This document shows, in pieces, positions 33,924 through 42,694 of a stretch of 64,000 nt of DNA; within the stretch, counting starts at the first letter, position 1; every line of letters begins with the position of its first letter. A model generated the notes under the pieces. That model searched no databases and had not been told where the DNA came from. It was given only the letters and a program-made list of their open reading frames with translations. The translations under genes were made by a program, and so were the position numbers. The DNA is from Tahibacter harae (GTDB taxonomy: Bacteria > Pseudomonadota > Gammaproteobacteria > Xanthomonadales > Rhodanobacteraceae), in the NCBI RefSeq assembly GCF_024437735.1, contig NZ_JANFQO010000010.1, positions 62,001 to 126,000 on the forward strand, read 5' to 3'.

Positions 33924-34568
33924 ATGGGTCTGCTGCGAGTACTGCTGCTGGAGGACGACGCGCAGAGCCGCGATCTGCTGCGCGACAGCCTGGCCGCGCT
34001 GGAACGCGACGTGCACATCATCGAGGCAGCCAGCATCGCCGAGGCACGCCAGTGCCTGGCCCAGGCCCGCTTCGACCTGTTCCTGGCCGATCTGCGCCTG
34101 CCCGACGGCGAAAGCCTGGAGCTGGTCCGCCGGGTGCGCAGCCAGGCGCAGGCGCCGGCGGTGCTGGTGGTTTCGTCGCTGGCCGACGAGACCACCGTGG
34201 TGCGCGCCATCCTCGCCGGCGCCGGCGGCTATGTGTGCAAGCACGACCCCTTTGCCGAGATCACGCGGGCGCTCGCCGTCGCGCTGGACGGCGGCGCCTC
34301 CATCAGCCCGACCATCGCCCACCGTCTGCTCGTCCTGGTGCGCAGCCAGTGCGCCGACGTGGATGCCCTGGGCCGTATCGACCTGACGGCGCGGGAGAGC
34401 GAAGTGCTGCGGCTGGCCGCGCAGGGAAACACCTACCGCCAGATCGCCGAGCTGGCGGGCATCTCGCCGAGCACGGTGTACACCCACGTGCGCCACATCT
34501 ACGAAAAGCTGCACGTCTCCAGCCTGCAGGAGGCGCTGTATCAGGCGCGGCTGCGCCGGCTGGTATGA
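33924..34568 (+). CDS. NarL/FixJ-type response regulator
   Basis: A 214-residue two-domain regulator. The receiver domain has the acidic pocket LLLEDDAQ, the phospho-acceptor Asp in LFLADLRLPDGE (about residue 57), the Ser/Thr switch in VVSSLADE and the Lys in GYVCKHDP, all intact. The LuxR-type helix-turn-helix follows: LTARESEVLRLAAQGNTYRQIAELAGISPSTVYTHVRHIYEKL. ATG 33924 is preceded by GGGGAGA. The gene lies 19 bp before two sensor kinases that probably phosphorylate it. Recurrent ATTTGsGGATG sites nearby are candidate targets. Confidence 0.9.
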   Translation: MGLLRVLLLEDDAQSRDLLRDSLAALERDVHIIEAASIAEARQCLAQARFDLFLADLRLPDGESLELVRRVRSQAQAPAVLVVSSLADETTVVRAILAGAGGYVCKHDPFAEITRALAVALDGGASISPTIAHRLLVLVRSQCADVDALGRIDLTARESEVLRLAAQGNTYRQIAELAGISPSTVYTHVRHIYEKLHVSSLQEALYQARLRRLV

Positions 34569-34587
34569 AGCCCTGCGGAGCGCCCGG

Positions 34588-36372
34588 ATGAACGCCGCCC
34601 GCCACGCGAGCTGCCGCCTGCTGCGCCGCCTCGCCTTCGGCCTCAGCCTGGTATTCGCCATCGCGGCGGTGCTCGCGGCGTATCGCTACCGCGTTCCGGA
34701 AGGCGCCGTCTGTGCGATCGCGCCTCAGCGCATCGAGGCCGCGCCGGACAGCGCGCCGAGTGCCGTATCCGTGACGCGCTACCGCTTCGAATTCACGGCC
34801 CTACGCGCCGGCGACGCCGGGCTGGCCATTTCCATCGGCGAGGCCGTGCCCTTCTACCGGCTGCAGCTCAACGGCGCCGACCTGACCCCGCAGATCCTGC
34901 TCGAACGGCGCGACCTGCGCGATCTCGCGCCGCATTTCCACCGGCTGCCGCCCGATGTCGTGCGCGCCGGCCGCAATGTCGCCGTGCTTGAGCTGCCGGA
35001 CGACAGGGCGCTGGGCCGCCAGCGGCTGAGCCAGCTGTGCGCCGGCGACGCGGTCGCGCTGTACGCGGCGTTCCGCGCGAACTGGTGGCGCATGGTCGGC
35101 ATTCCGCGCCTGTGCGCGCTGGTACTCGGCATGCTGGCGCTGCTGGCCGCGGCGGGCTGGCTGCTCAGCGCCAGGCACACGGCCTATGCCTGGTATTTCG
35201 CCTGCATCCTGCTGATGCTGGTGCGCACGATCTACGTCTCCACCGGCGAGCGCCCGGGCACGCCGCTGCTCTGCGCCGCGATCGACTCCGTCGCGATCGC
35301 GCTGCAGCCGTATTTCTTCTATCGCTTCATGCGCGACTACTGGCATCTGCTGCTGCCGCTGCCCGCGGCCGTGGTGCGGATCGGCACCCTGCTCGCCCTG
35401 TGCAGCTGCGTGCTCATGGCGCTGCTGCCGCAGCTGCCCGGCGGCAGGCTGGTCTATCTCGGCGCGGTTCTCGTTTCCACCGGCGCCAGCCTGTTCGCGG
35501 TCGGCGCCGTGAGCTGCGGCGTGGGCCGGCTGCAGGGACGCGAGCACGGCGTGGCGTTGTGGACAGCGGTGTTTGCCTACGCGGTGGCCCTGCCCGAGAT
35601 CGCCAATCTGTTCCTGCCCTTCGAGCAGCGCTGGATGTGGACGGCGCCGGTGGCCCATGTGGCGCTGGCCGTGGGTTTCGGCCACCTGCTGCTGCGCCGG
35701 CTGGTGCTCGGCGCCGATCTGCTGCGCCACGCCGCCCGCGCCGCCGCCGACGACCTCGACGGCGACGCCGCGCCGGCCGAGGCCTGGACCCACCTGTCGG
35801 CGCGGCTGCGGCGGCGCGAGCGCGGACGCCTGATCCGCGACATTCACGACGGCTTCGGTTCGCGCCTGGTCGCGATCCTGCAGCGGGCGCGGCGCGAGGT
35901 GCCGCAGGCGGAGATCCAGCGCAGCCTGCAGCGCGCACTGCTGGACATGCGCCTGATGATCGACGCCCTGGATGAAAGCTCGCGCTCGCTGGGCGTGGCC
36001 CTGGCCGGCCTGCGCCACCGGCTGGAGCCGGTGCTCGCGCTGGCCGGCATCGCGGCGGACTGGCAGCTCAGCGGCATCGACGATGTACGCATCGACGACC
36101 GCCGCTGCCTGATCGGCCTGTTCCGCTGCGTGGAGGAACTGCTGGGCAATGCCGCCGTCTACGCCGGCTGCCGCGTGCTCGCCGTCGAAGTGCGGGTGAT
36201 CGACGAGGAACTGATGCTGCGCGTGAGCGACGCGGACAGCGGCGGCGACCGGCCGGTGCGCGGCGACATCGCCCCGCTGCGCGCGCTGGTGGAGCGCTAC
36301 GGCGGCCGCTGCTATGTCGCCGCGGCGGACGGCCGGCAGTTCGCCTGCACCCTTCAGTTTGCGCTGTTCTGA
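34588..36372 (+). CDS. Membrane sensor kinase subunit with phospho-acceptor His but degenerate ATP site
   Basis: A 594-residue protein. It has one N-terminal helix (about 12-32), a periplasmic beta-rich domain of about 130 residues (YRLQLNGADLTPQILLERRDLRDLAP), a 6-7 helix membrane bundle (about 165-375) similar to 7TM-DISM sensors, and a HisKA_3 domain RERGRLIRDIHDGFGSRL with His420. The C-terminal HATPase region keeps an N-box-like EELLGNAAVYA, but the D-box reads VSDADSGGDRP and the GxGL lid is replaced by RGDIAPLRALVERYGG, so ATP binding is doubtful. The stop overlaps the start of the second kinase (TGATG). It may accept phosphate from that partner and pass it to the response regulator. 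Confidence 0.8.
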   Translation: MNAARHASCRLLRRLAFGLSLVFAIAAVLAAYRYRVPEGAVCAIAPQRIEAAPDSAPSAVSVTRYRFEFTALRAGDAGLAISIGEAVPFYRLQLNGADLTPQILLERRDLRDLAPHFHRLPPDVVRAGRNVAVLELPDDRALGRQRLSQLCAGDAVALYAAFRANWWRMVGIPRLCALVLGMLALLAAAGWLLSARHTAYAWYFACILLMLVRTIYVSTGERPGTPLLCAAIDSVAIALQPYFFYRFMRDYWHLLLPLPAAVVRIGTLLALCSCVLMALLPQLPGGRLVYLGAVLVSTGASLFAVGAVSCGVGRLQGREHGVALWTAVFAYAVALPEIANLFLPFEQRWMWTAPVAHVALAVGFGHLLLRRLVLGADLLRHAARAAADDLDGDAAPAEAWTHLSARLRRRERGRLIRDIHDGFGSRLVAILQRARREVPQAEIQRSLQRALLDMRLMIDALDESSRSLGVALAGLRHRLEPVLALAGIAADWQLSGIDDVRIDDRRCLIGLFRCVEELLGNAAVYAGCRVLAVEVRVIDEELMLRVSDADSGGDRPVRGDIAPLRALVERYGGRCYVAAADGRQFACTLQFALF

Positions 36373-38222
36373 TGTGCGGACTGCGGCCGGCGCGGGAAGC
36401 TGGCACGGCCGCGGCCGGGCCGCTGCCACGGCGCAATTCGCTGACGCCGGCCGTCTGGTGGGGCAGCCTGCTGCTCGCACTGGCGCTGCTGGTGCTGGTC
36501 TACCGCCCCGCGCTGCCGCCGGGCTGCATCCGCCTGCTGCACGATGCCGCCGGCGTGCCGGTCACGCTGCCGCTCGCCCGCTTCGCCCGCGACACCGGGC
36601 GCGAAGTGATCAGCCTGCGGCACCGCTTCGACGCCGCCGCCGGAGCGCCGCAGCGCCCGGCGCTCTACCTGGGCGAAGCCGCGCCCTACTACCGGCTGGA
36701 GGTCAACGGCCGCGACCTCACGCCCGGCACCGACCTGGCGCAGGCCCGGCGCCGCGACCTGGCACCGCAGCTGCACGCGCTGCCGCGCGACCTGCTGCGG
36801 GTGCGCGGCAACGAACTGCTGCTGCAGGTGCCGCTGGACCGCCGCCTCAGCGAGACGCGCGTGGATACGCTGTGCCTGGGCGACTACAGCCTGCTCGCCG
36901 CGCTGCACAGCGCCAACTGGTGGCGGCGCAGCGGCACGCCGCGGGTGGCGCTGTGCCTGTACGCACTGCTGGCCGGCATCGTGTTCGCCCTGCGCGGCGT
37001 CTACCGCAACGCACCGCTGTACCGCTGGTACCTGGCCTGCCTCGCCCTGATGGCGCTGCGCTGCAGCTACCTCGCCGGCGGCGACATGCCCGGCGCGCCG
37101 GAATACTGGCGCGCCGCCAGCGACAGCAGCGTCGTACTTCTGGTTTATGCCATCTACCGGCTGCTGACGACGCTGTGGCAGATCCGCGAGCCGCGCCGCC
37201 ACGAAGCCGCCCTGCTGCTCACCGCGGCACTGCAGGTGGCTGCGCTGTGGTCGGGCTGGACGCTGGCGCTGCCGGCGGCGAACCTGCTGCTGTGGATCAG
37301 CGTGTGCGCCGGTGCGGGCTGGATGATGGCGCGCATCGCCGCCCGCGCCAGCCATGTGCCGGCCGTGGAGAAGCATCTGCTGCACTGGGCCATGCTGTTC
37401 GCCGTCGTCAGCGGCATGCTGGAGGCGGCGACCTACCGGCTGGATCCGGCCTGGCGGCTGATCTGGCTGTATCCGGTGGGCACGGCGACGCTGGCGCTGG
37501 CCTTCGGTTTCCTGCTCACGCGCCGCGCACTGCTCGGCGGACGCCTGCTCGCCCATGCGCGCCAGTCGCTGGGGCGCGATCTGGATCTCACCCTGCTCGC
37601 CTGCGCCGACCGGGCCGACGCGGTCTGGGACAGCCTGAGCACGCGCGTGGCAAGCCAGGAACGCGAGCGCGTGCTGCTGGACATCGGCGCCGGCTTCGGC
37701 GCGCGCATGGCGCGCATCGCCCAGGAGCTGCGCCGCCTGCAGCCGCAGTCGCGCCTGCCGCTGGATATCCACCGTGCCCTGCTCGACCTGCGTCTGATGA
37801 TAGACGCCACGGACCTGGACCTGACCAGCGCCGACGATGCCTTCGTCCTGCTGCGCCGGCATCTGGATCCGGCGCTCGCTGCCGCCGGAATCAGTGCACA
37901 TTGGGATTTGTCCGCACTGCGCGAACTGCGCCTCGGCGACCGCCGCCGGCTGATGGAACTGTTCCGCTGCCTGGAGGAACTGCTCAGCAACGTCATGCAG
38001 CACTCGGCGGCGCGCCAGGTCGCGGTTACCTGCGGCTTCGCCGGCGGCTGGCTGCGCGTCGCGGTCACCGACAACGGCCGCGGCCTGCCGGAGGGCGCCA
38101 CGCAGGGCCGCGGCCTGGCCAATGTGGCAGCGCGCCTGCGCGCGCTGGACGGCGAGGCCGCATTCTCCACGCCGCCGCTGCATCCGGGCACGCAGGTGGA
38201 AATCGCCGTGCCCTGGCGCTGA
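36372..38222 (+). CDS. Membrane sensor kinase subunit with intact ATP site but no phospho-acceptor His
   Basis: A 616-residue paralogue of the preceding kinase with the same plan: N-terminal helix, periplasmic domain (YYRLEVNGRDLTPGTDLAQARRRDLAP), membrane bundle and HisKA_3 plus HATPase. The phospho-acceptor segment reads RERVLLDIGAGFGARM, so Gly439 and Ala440 stand where the partner has His420 and Asp421. The ATP-binding half is complete: EELLSNVMQHS (N box), VTDNGRGLPEG (D box) and GRGLANVAARL (G box). It could bind ATP but not phosphorylate itself at the usual site, and would have to act on the partner in trans. It is translationally coupled to the partner gene by a TGATG overlap. Confidence 0.8.
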   Translation: MCGLRPAREAGTAAAGPLPRRNSLTPAVWWGSLLLALALLVLVYRPALPPGCIRLLHDAAGVPVTLPLARFARDTGREVISLRHRFDAAAGAPQRPALYLGEAAPYYRLEVNGRDLTPGTDLAQARRRDLAPQLHALPRDLLRVRGNELLLQVPLDRRLSETRVDTLCLGDYSLLAALHSANWWRRSGTPRVALCLYALLAGIVFALRGVYRNAPLYRWYLACLALMALRCSYLAGGDMPGAPEYWRAASDSSVVLLVYAIYRLLTTLWQIREPRRHEAALLLTAALQVAALWSGWTLALPAANLLLWISVCAGAGWMMARIAARASHVPAVEKHLLHWAMLFAVVSGMLEAATYRLDPAWRLIWLYPVGTATLALAFGFLLTRRALLGGRLLAHARQSLGRDLDLTLLACADRADAVWDSLSTRVASQERERVLLDIGAGFGARMARIAQELRRLQPQSRLPLDIHRALLDLRLMIDATDLDLTSADDAFVLLRRHLDPALAAAGISAHWDLSALRELRLGDRRRLMELFRCLEELLSNVMQHSAARQVAVTCGFAGGWLRVAVTDNGRGLPEGATQGRGLANVAARLRALDGEAAFSTPPLHPGTQVEIAVPWR

Positions 38223-38327
38223 ACGGTGCCGCGGCGTCTTTCCGGCGCGACTTGAACCGGCCGCGCCGCACGCACGCCGGGAACGTCTGGCCGACAGCGT
38301 GCGCAGCCCGCGCCGGGCTCTCGCCAG

Positions 38328-38338
38328 ATTTGCGGATG
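38328..38338 (+). promoter_or_regulatory. ATTTGCGGATG motif, copy 3 of 3
   Basis: This copy lies 132 bp before the start of the secreted beta-helix gene, in the 247-bp gap after the kinase operon. It is identical to copy 2. A TAGGCT hexamer 22 bp downstream (38361) could be a -10 box. Confidence 0.4.
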
Positions 38339-38469
38339 GCGCCGGCGGGTGCCGCGGCTAGGCTCCGGCACGAATGCGCTGCAGCGCCAGCGCGCCACCC
38401 CGGCGGCAGTCGCGCTCAGAGCGGCCGCCGCCGCAATCCCGCTTCCTGTCCCGATTCACTGGAAACCCT

Positions 38470-40056
38470 ATGCCCGCCTGTCGCCTGCACCCCATCATGG
38501 CCGTACTGCTGCTTACGACCGTCCCGGCGCAGGCCGTGGTGGTGGACAGCGGTCCCGTCGCCATCCCTGTCACCGCAGACGCGAACGGCATCCATCTGAA
38601 CCTGGTCGACGGCAGCACACTGCCGGCGGGCAGCGATCTGCATATCGTCGCCGACGCCGGCGGCCGGCTGAGCTTCGCCGCCGGCGCGGCGGCGGCCGTC
38701 CTGGTCCGCGACGGTGCCGTGGCCTCGCTGGACGAAAGCCTTGCCGTCGCCCCGGCCGCCAGCTACGCCAGCAGCGGCATCCTTGCTCCGGGCCGGCTGC
38801 TCGCCGGCGGCGTGCACCACATCGGCCTGCGCTTCGTCGACGAAGCCGGCGGCGCGACGCGCTACGGCTACGTGCAGCTGCGCACCACCGCGCCGCTGGG
38901 CTATCCGGCCACACTGCTGCGCTACGCCTATGAAACCGCGGGCGCCGCGATCACGGTGCCGGGCGAATCGCGCCTGTTCAGCGATACCTTCCAGACCTTC
39001 ACGGCTGATTCCTGCGAGCCCGCCGCCGTGGCCGAACAGGCCGGCAAGGCCGTGAACCCCGGCAGCACCGTGCTGATTCCGGCCGGCGACTGCGAATGGC
39101 AGGACGAACAGGTCACCTTCGCCCCCGGCGTCAGCGTGCGCGGCGCCGGCCGCGGCCGCACGATCCTGCGCCGCAAGCTGGCCATGCCGGACTGGACCAA
39201 TGCTCTGCTGCACCTGCGCTGCGACGGCGGCCGCGCCGGCGGCGTGGCCGACCTTACGCTCATCGGCAATGCCATCGAGGCCGATTTGGACAACGGCATC
39301 TGGCTGGACGGCCGCTGCCTGGATTTCACCGTGCGCGATGTCCGCGCCAGCGGCTTCTCCAATGCCGGCATCCAGGTCAGGGGGCACGACCCGCGCGGCG
39401 TGATCTACCGCAGCGAGCTGCTGTCGAATTTCCGCTGCGCCGGCGGCTGCTACGGCTACGGTGTGGTGGTCTACAGCGACGCCGATCCGGAGGGACCGCC
39501 CATGCCGCCGCTGGCCCTGGGCAGCGCCGACGCGGTATTCATCGAAGACAGCTATTTCGCCGACAACCGCCACGCCGTCGCCTCCAACCACGGCTCGCGC
39601 TACGTGTTCCGCCACAACACCGTGCTCACCACGGCACGCACGCGCGGCACCGGCATGATCGACGCGCACGGCGCCGGCAATACCGGGGAACACGGCTCGC
39701 GCAGCTACGAGATCTACGCCAACTACCTCGGCGTGGATACCCGCGTCATGCAGACCGCCGACGGCATCGTCATCCGCGGCGGCGACGGCGTGGTATTCGA
39801 CAACGTGATGCCGTGGATGCCGTACGAGCTGCGCCTGCGCAACGAGGTGTGCAGCGGCACCTACCCGCTGCACGACCAGCCGCGCGAAGTCCACCTGTGG
39901 AACAACCGGTTCACGCCGCGGCCGGATATCTACGGCCCGACCGGAGCGGTCTGGGTCGATGCCGCCTGCGTGCCCTACATCGTGGAGAACCGCGACTATT
40001 ACCGTTTTCCCCGGCCGGGCTACCTGCCCTACGCCTATCCCCACCCGCTGCGCTGA
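38470..40056 (+). CDS. Secreted two-domain protein with right-handed beta-helix domain
   Basis: A 528-residue protein with a signal peptide (about 1-23, PAQA). Residues about 24-170 form a compact beta-rich module. It ends in RLFSDTFQ, which looks like the short tag that closes other exported proteins of this genome, but here it is internal. Residues about 185-520 form a parallel beta-helix: repeated DFTVRDVRASGFSNAGIQVRG, AVFIEDSYFADNRHAV and YVFRHNTV turns typical of pectate-lyase-like and NosD-like folds. No clear catalytic Asp/Lys triad was identified, so enzyme activity is uncertain. It could bind or cleave polysaccharides. Confidence 0.7.
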   Translation: MPACRLHPIMAVLLLTTVPAQAVVVDSGPVAIPVTADANGIHLNLVDGSTLPAGSDLHIVADAGGRLSFAAGAAAAVLVRDGAVASLDESLAVAPAASYASSGILAPGRLLAGGVHHIGLRFVDEAGGATRYGYVQLRTTAPLGYPATLLRYAYETAGAAITVPGESRLFSDTFQTFTADSCEPAAVAEQAGKAVNPGSTVLIPAGDCEWQDEQVTFAPGVSVRGAGRGRTILRRKLAMPDWTNALLHLRCDGGRAGGVADLTLIGNAIEADLDNGIWLDGRCLDFTVRDVRASGFSNAGIQVRGHDPRGVIYRSELLSNFRCAGGCYGYGVVVYSDADPEGPPMPPLALGSADAVFIEDSYFADNRHAVASNHGSRYVFRHNTVLTTARTRGTGMIDAHGAGNTGEHGSRSYEIYANYLGVDTRVMQTADGIVIRGGDGVVFDNVMPWMPYELRLRNEVCSGTYPLHDQPREVHLWNNRFTPRPDIYGPTGAVWVDAACVPYIVENRDYYRFPRPGYLPYAYPHPLR

Positions 40057-40102
40057 ACGCGGCGGTTTTCCTGGGCATCCCGCCCCTCACCGGAACCCGC
40101 GC

Positions 40103-40495
40103 ATGAAAATCCGCACTGCCGTTTCTCTCTTCTTCCTGTCCCTGGCCGGCCTCGCGCCGGCGCCCCAGGCCGCAGCCCGGCCCGGCGCGGCGCTGCCCGC
40201 TGCCGCGCCGGCGGCGACTTATCCGCTGGTGGTGTCGTTCATCAGCGTCGGCGCCGGCGTGCCCTGGAATTCGGTCGCGCGTTTCAACGTCGTCGTGAAC
40301 GAGTACGACCAGATGCTGGGCACGCTGGAACGCACAGTCGTGCACTGGGGCCGCGAGGGCGAGTTCGACGTCTGTTTCACCCTGCAGGGACTGCCCGGCG
40401 CGCAGGTCCGCGCGGAAATCATCGAGCAGATGCTGTGGCTGGGCGACGACGATCCCTACATCATCGCCACCGAAAACAACCGCTGCGGGCCGTGA
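40103..40495 (+). CDS. Small exported protein of unknown function
   Basis: A 130-residue protein. The N-terminus MKIRTAVSLFFLSLAGLAPAPQA is a typical signal peptide, followed by a short Ala/Pro linker. The mature part has two cysteines (FDVCF and NRCGP), possibly a disulfide. I do not recognise the family. It follows the beta-helix gene by 46 bp, has no obvious terminator before it, and may be co-transcribed. Confidence 0.6.
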   Translation: MKIRTAVSLFFLSLAGLAPAPQAAARPGAALPAAAPAATYPLVVSFISVGAGVPWNSVARFNVVVNEYDQMLGTLERTVVHWGREGEFDVCFTLQGLPGAQVRAEIIEQMLWLGDDDPYIIATENNRCGP

Positions 40496-40511
40496 AGAGC
40501 AACGGCCGCGA

Positions 40512-40531
40512 CCGCCGCAAGGAAGCGGCGG
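40512..40531. terminator. GC-rich stem-loop between converging genes
   Basis: CCGCCGC (40512-40518) pairs with GCGGCGG (40525-40531) around AAGGAA. The stem can be extended by outer CGCG pairs across a mismatch. It lies in the 63-bp gap between converging genes and has no T-run. Confidence 0.4.
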
Positions 40532-40558
40532 CCGCGGGTTCGGCCGCCGGCCCGCCGC

Positions 40559-41890
40559 TCAATCGCCGGCAGCGGCCGCTTGCGCCGCCGGCGCGGGGCC
40601 GGCGGCAGCTGCCGCCTTTGTATCCCTCTGTGCATTTGCATCATTCACAGCAACCGCGTCCGCAACCGGCGCCGGCCGGCGCTCGTCGGCCGCCGTCACC
40701 CGTCCCACCCACAGGGCCGAAGCCAGCGCCAGCGCCGCGGCGATCCAGCCCGCCGTGCCGTAGCCGGCGATCTGGCCACGCGCGCCGGTGCTCAGCAGCA
40801 GTCCGCCCAGCCAGGCGCCCAGGCCGGTACCCAGGGACATGATCGCGCTGTTGGCGCTGAGGAAGGCGCCGCGCCGTTCCGGCTGCGGCACGGTGGTCTG
40901 CAGCGCCTGCAGCGGCACCATGCGGCTGTTCATGGACACCATGAAGAACGGGAAGAACAGCAGCATGCCGATGAAGCCCACCGCCGCCGGCAGATGGGTC
41001 ATGAACAGCACCGGCAGCAGCGACAGCGCCACCGCGATGCGGTAGACGCGGTGCTTGCCGTGGCGGTCGGCCAGGCGGCCGACCTGGCGCGAGGTGAAGA
41101 ACGCCGCCACGCCGCCGGCCATGTACATCCACGACAGTTGCGCCGGATCGATACCGTGGTTGGCCACCAGCACCGGCGAGATGAACGGGATCACCAGCAT
41201 CTGCGACACCATCAGCAGCAGGGTCAGCGCGAACGCATTGAGATGGCGCGGATGGGTGAACAGCGCGACCAGGTTGGGCAGCACCTCGGCCAGGCTGGCC
41301 GGCTGCTGCGCCAGATGCCGGTCCAGCGGCGGCACCAGGCGCGCGGCGCCGGCCAGCACGATCAGCGACAGCGCGGTCAGCAGCCAGAACGGCGCCGACC
41401 AGTGGAAATGCGCGCCCAGCAGCACGCCGACCGGCACGCCCAGCACCGAGGCCATGGCGAAGGCCGTCATCACCGTGCCCGTGGCCGCGCCGCGGCGCTG
41501 CACCGGGATCACGTCGGCGATGATGGCCATGACGATGGAGCCGAGCACGCCGCCGCCGATGCCGGCGAAGGCGCGCGAGAGCAGCAGCAGCGTGTAGCTG
41601 CCGGCCAGCGCACACGCGAGGTTGGACAGGGCGAACAGCGCGTACATGGCCAGCAGCAGGCGGCGGCGGTCGAAGCGGTCGATATAGGTCGCCGCCAGCA
41701 GTCCGGAGGCGCCGGCGCAGAGGGAATAGGCCGAGACCGCGGCGGCGAACTGCGCCGGCGAGATCTGCAGCGCCTGCATGATCTGCGGACCCAGCGGCAT
41801 CATCACCATGAAATCCATGATGAGGGTGAACTGGGTCAGCATCAGCAGCCACAGGAGACGGCGCTCCTGGGCCTGGGGTAATGCGTACAT
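40559..41890 (-). CDS. Major facilitator superfamily transporter, drug-exporter-like
   Basis: A 443-residue inner-membrane protein with 12 predicted helices. The start RRLLWLLMLTQFTLIMDFMVMMPLGPQIM has the Asp of DHA1-type proton antiporters in helix 1. The motif A-like loop YIDRFDRRRLLL lies between helices 2 and 3, and RAFAGIGGGVLGSIVMAIIADVIP corresponds to motif C/B regions. The substrate is unknown. The C-terminal 40 residues are an Ala-rich cytoplasmic tail. A PadR regulator gene lies 54 bp upstream on the same strand, the usual arrangement for an inducible multidrug exporter. Confidence 0.85.
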   Translation of the reverse strand: MYALPQAQERRLLWLLMLTQFTLIMDFMVMMPLGPQIMQALQISPAQFAAAVSAYSLCAGASGLLAATYIDRFDRRRLLLAMYALFALSNLACALAGSYTLLLLSRAFAGIGGGVLGSIVMAIIADVIPVQRRGAATGTVMTAFAMASVLGVPVGVLLGAHFHWSAPFWLLTALSLIVLAGAARLVPPLDRHLAQQPASLAEVLPNLVALFTHPRHLNAFALTLLLMVSQMLVIPFISPVLVANHGIDPAQLSWMYMAGGVAAFFTSRQVGRLADRHGKHRVYRIAVALSLLPVLFMTHLPAAVGFIGMLLFFPFFMVSMNSRMVPLQALQTTVPQPERRGAFLSANSAIMSLGTGLGAWLGGLLLSTGARGQIAGYGTAGWIAAALALASALWVGRVTAADERRPAPVADAVAVNDANAQRDTKAAAAAGPAPAAQAAAAGD

Positions 41891-41944
41891 GGGAATCCTT
41901 GCGGCGCAGGGCCGCGATGAAGGGGGTTGAGTGAGGCGCGGCGT

Positions 41945-42640
41945 CTATTTGCCTTCGATCTCCTGCGCCGCGCGGCGCAGGATCGCGGCGATGCGCCGCT
42001 GCTCGGCGACGGGCATCACATCGTGCCGGTACAGCGCTGACTTGATCGCGCGGCGGGCCTGGATCAGCTCGGGTATCCAGCCACCGTCGTCGGCTTCCAG
42101 CGGGTCCTCGCCGGCCATGGCGCGGCGCACCGAGTCCATGCGGCGCGCGATATGGCGCAGCCGGGCCAGCATCAGGTCCACCTGTTCGCGCTGGGCGGCC
42201 AGATGTTCCCGGCCTGCCTCGTCCAGTGCATAGCGCTTGCGGTTGCCTTCCAGCTCGACCGTGACATAGCCGAGTTCCTCGAGATAGGTCAGCGCCGGAT
42301 AGACCATGCCGGGACTGGGCGTGTAGTAGCCGTTGGAGCGCGTTTCCAGCGCCTTTATCAGCTCGTAGCCATGGCTGGGTTTTTCCTCGATCAGCGCCAG
42401 CAGCAGCACCTGCAGATCGTCGGAGCTGAACTTGCGCCCGCGCGCAAAGCCCTCGCCGCCGTCGAAGCCGCCGGGCATGCCGCCGCCCGGTCCGGGCCGG
42501 TAGGCACCGCGCCCGCCGCGGCCGCCGCCGGGACGGCCCGCGCAGCGCCGCCAGGCTTCGGGCGGGAACGGCCCCGGCGAAAAAAAGGCGCCGCAATCCT
42601 GCGGCCAGCGGCGGTCGTGAGGAAAGAAAGGGTGCGGCAT
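41945..42640 (-). CDS. PadR-family transcriptional regulator
   Basis: A 231-residue regulator. A Gly/Arg/Pro-rich N-terminal stretch of about 65 residues, common in this PadR group, precedes the winged helix: LQVLLLALIEEKPSHGYELIKALETRSNGYYTPSPGMVYPALTYLEELGYVTVELEGNRKRYALDEAG. The C-terminal helices (about 140-230) would form the dimer. ATG 42640 is chosen over the in-frame ATG 42655 because the latter lies inside the operator repeats and has no ribosome binding site. The PadR protein probably represses itself and the MFS exporter downstream. Confidence 0.85.
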   Translation of the reverse strand: MPHPFFPHDRRWPQDCGAFFSPGPFPPEAWRRCAGRPGGGRGGRGAYRPGPGGGMPGGFDGGEGFARGRKFSSDDLQVLLLALIEEKPSHGYELIKALETRSNGYYTPSPGMVYPALTYLEELGYVTVELEGNRKRYALDEAGREHLAAQREQVDLMLARLRHIARRMDSVRRAMAGEDPLEADDGGWIPELIQARRAIKSALYRHDVMPVAEQRRIAAILRRAAQEIEGK

Positions 42641-42653
42641 GAGCGGCTTCTGC

Positions 42654-42694
42654 ATATCGAAAGATATATCGAAAGATATATGTCTTACGATATA
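42654..42694 (-). promoter_or_regulatory. PadR operator: overlapping ATATC/GATAT inverted repeats
   Basis: The 41-bp AT-rich block contains ATATCGAAAGATAT twice in overlap (42654-42667 and 42665-42678) and then TATGTCTTACGATATA as a third, weaker palindrome. The surrounding DNA is about 70% GC. The block lies directly upstream of padR and also holds TATA-like hexamers usable as a -10 box, so repressor binding would block transcription. Confidence 0.65.
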
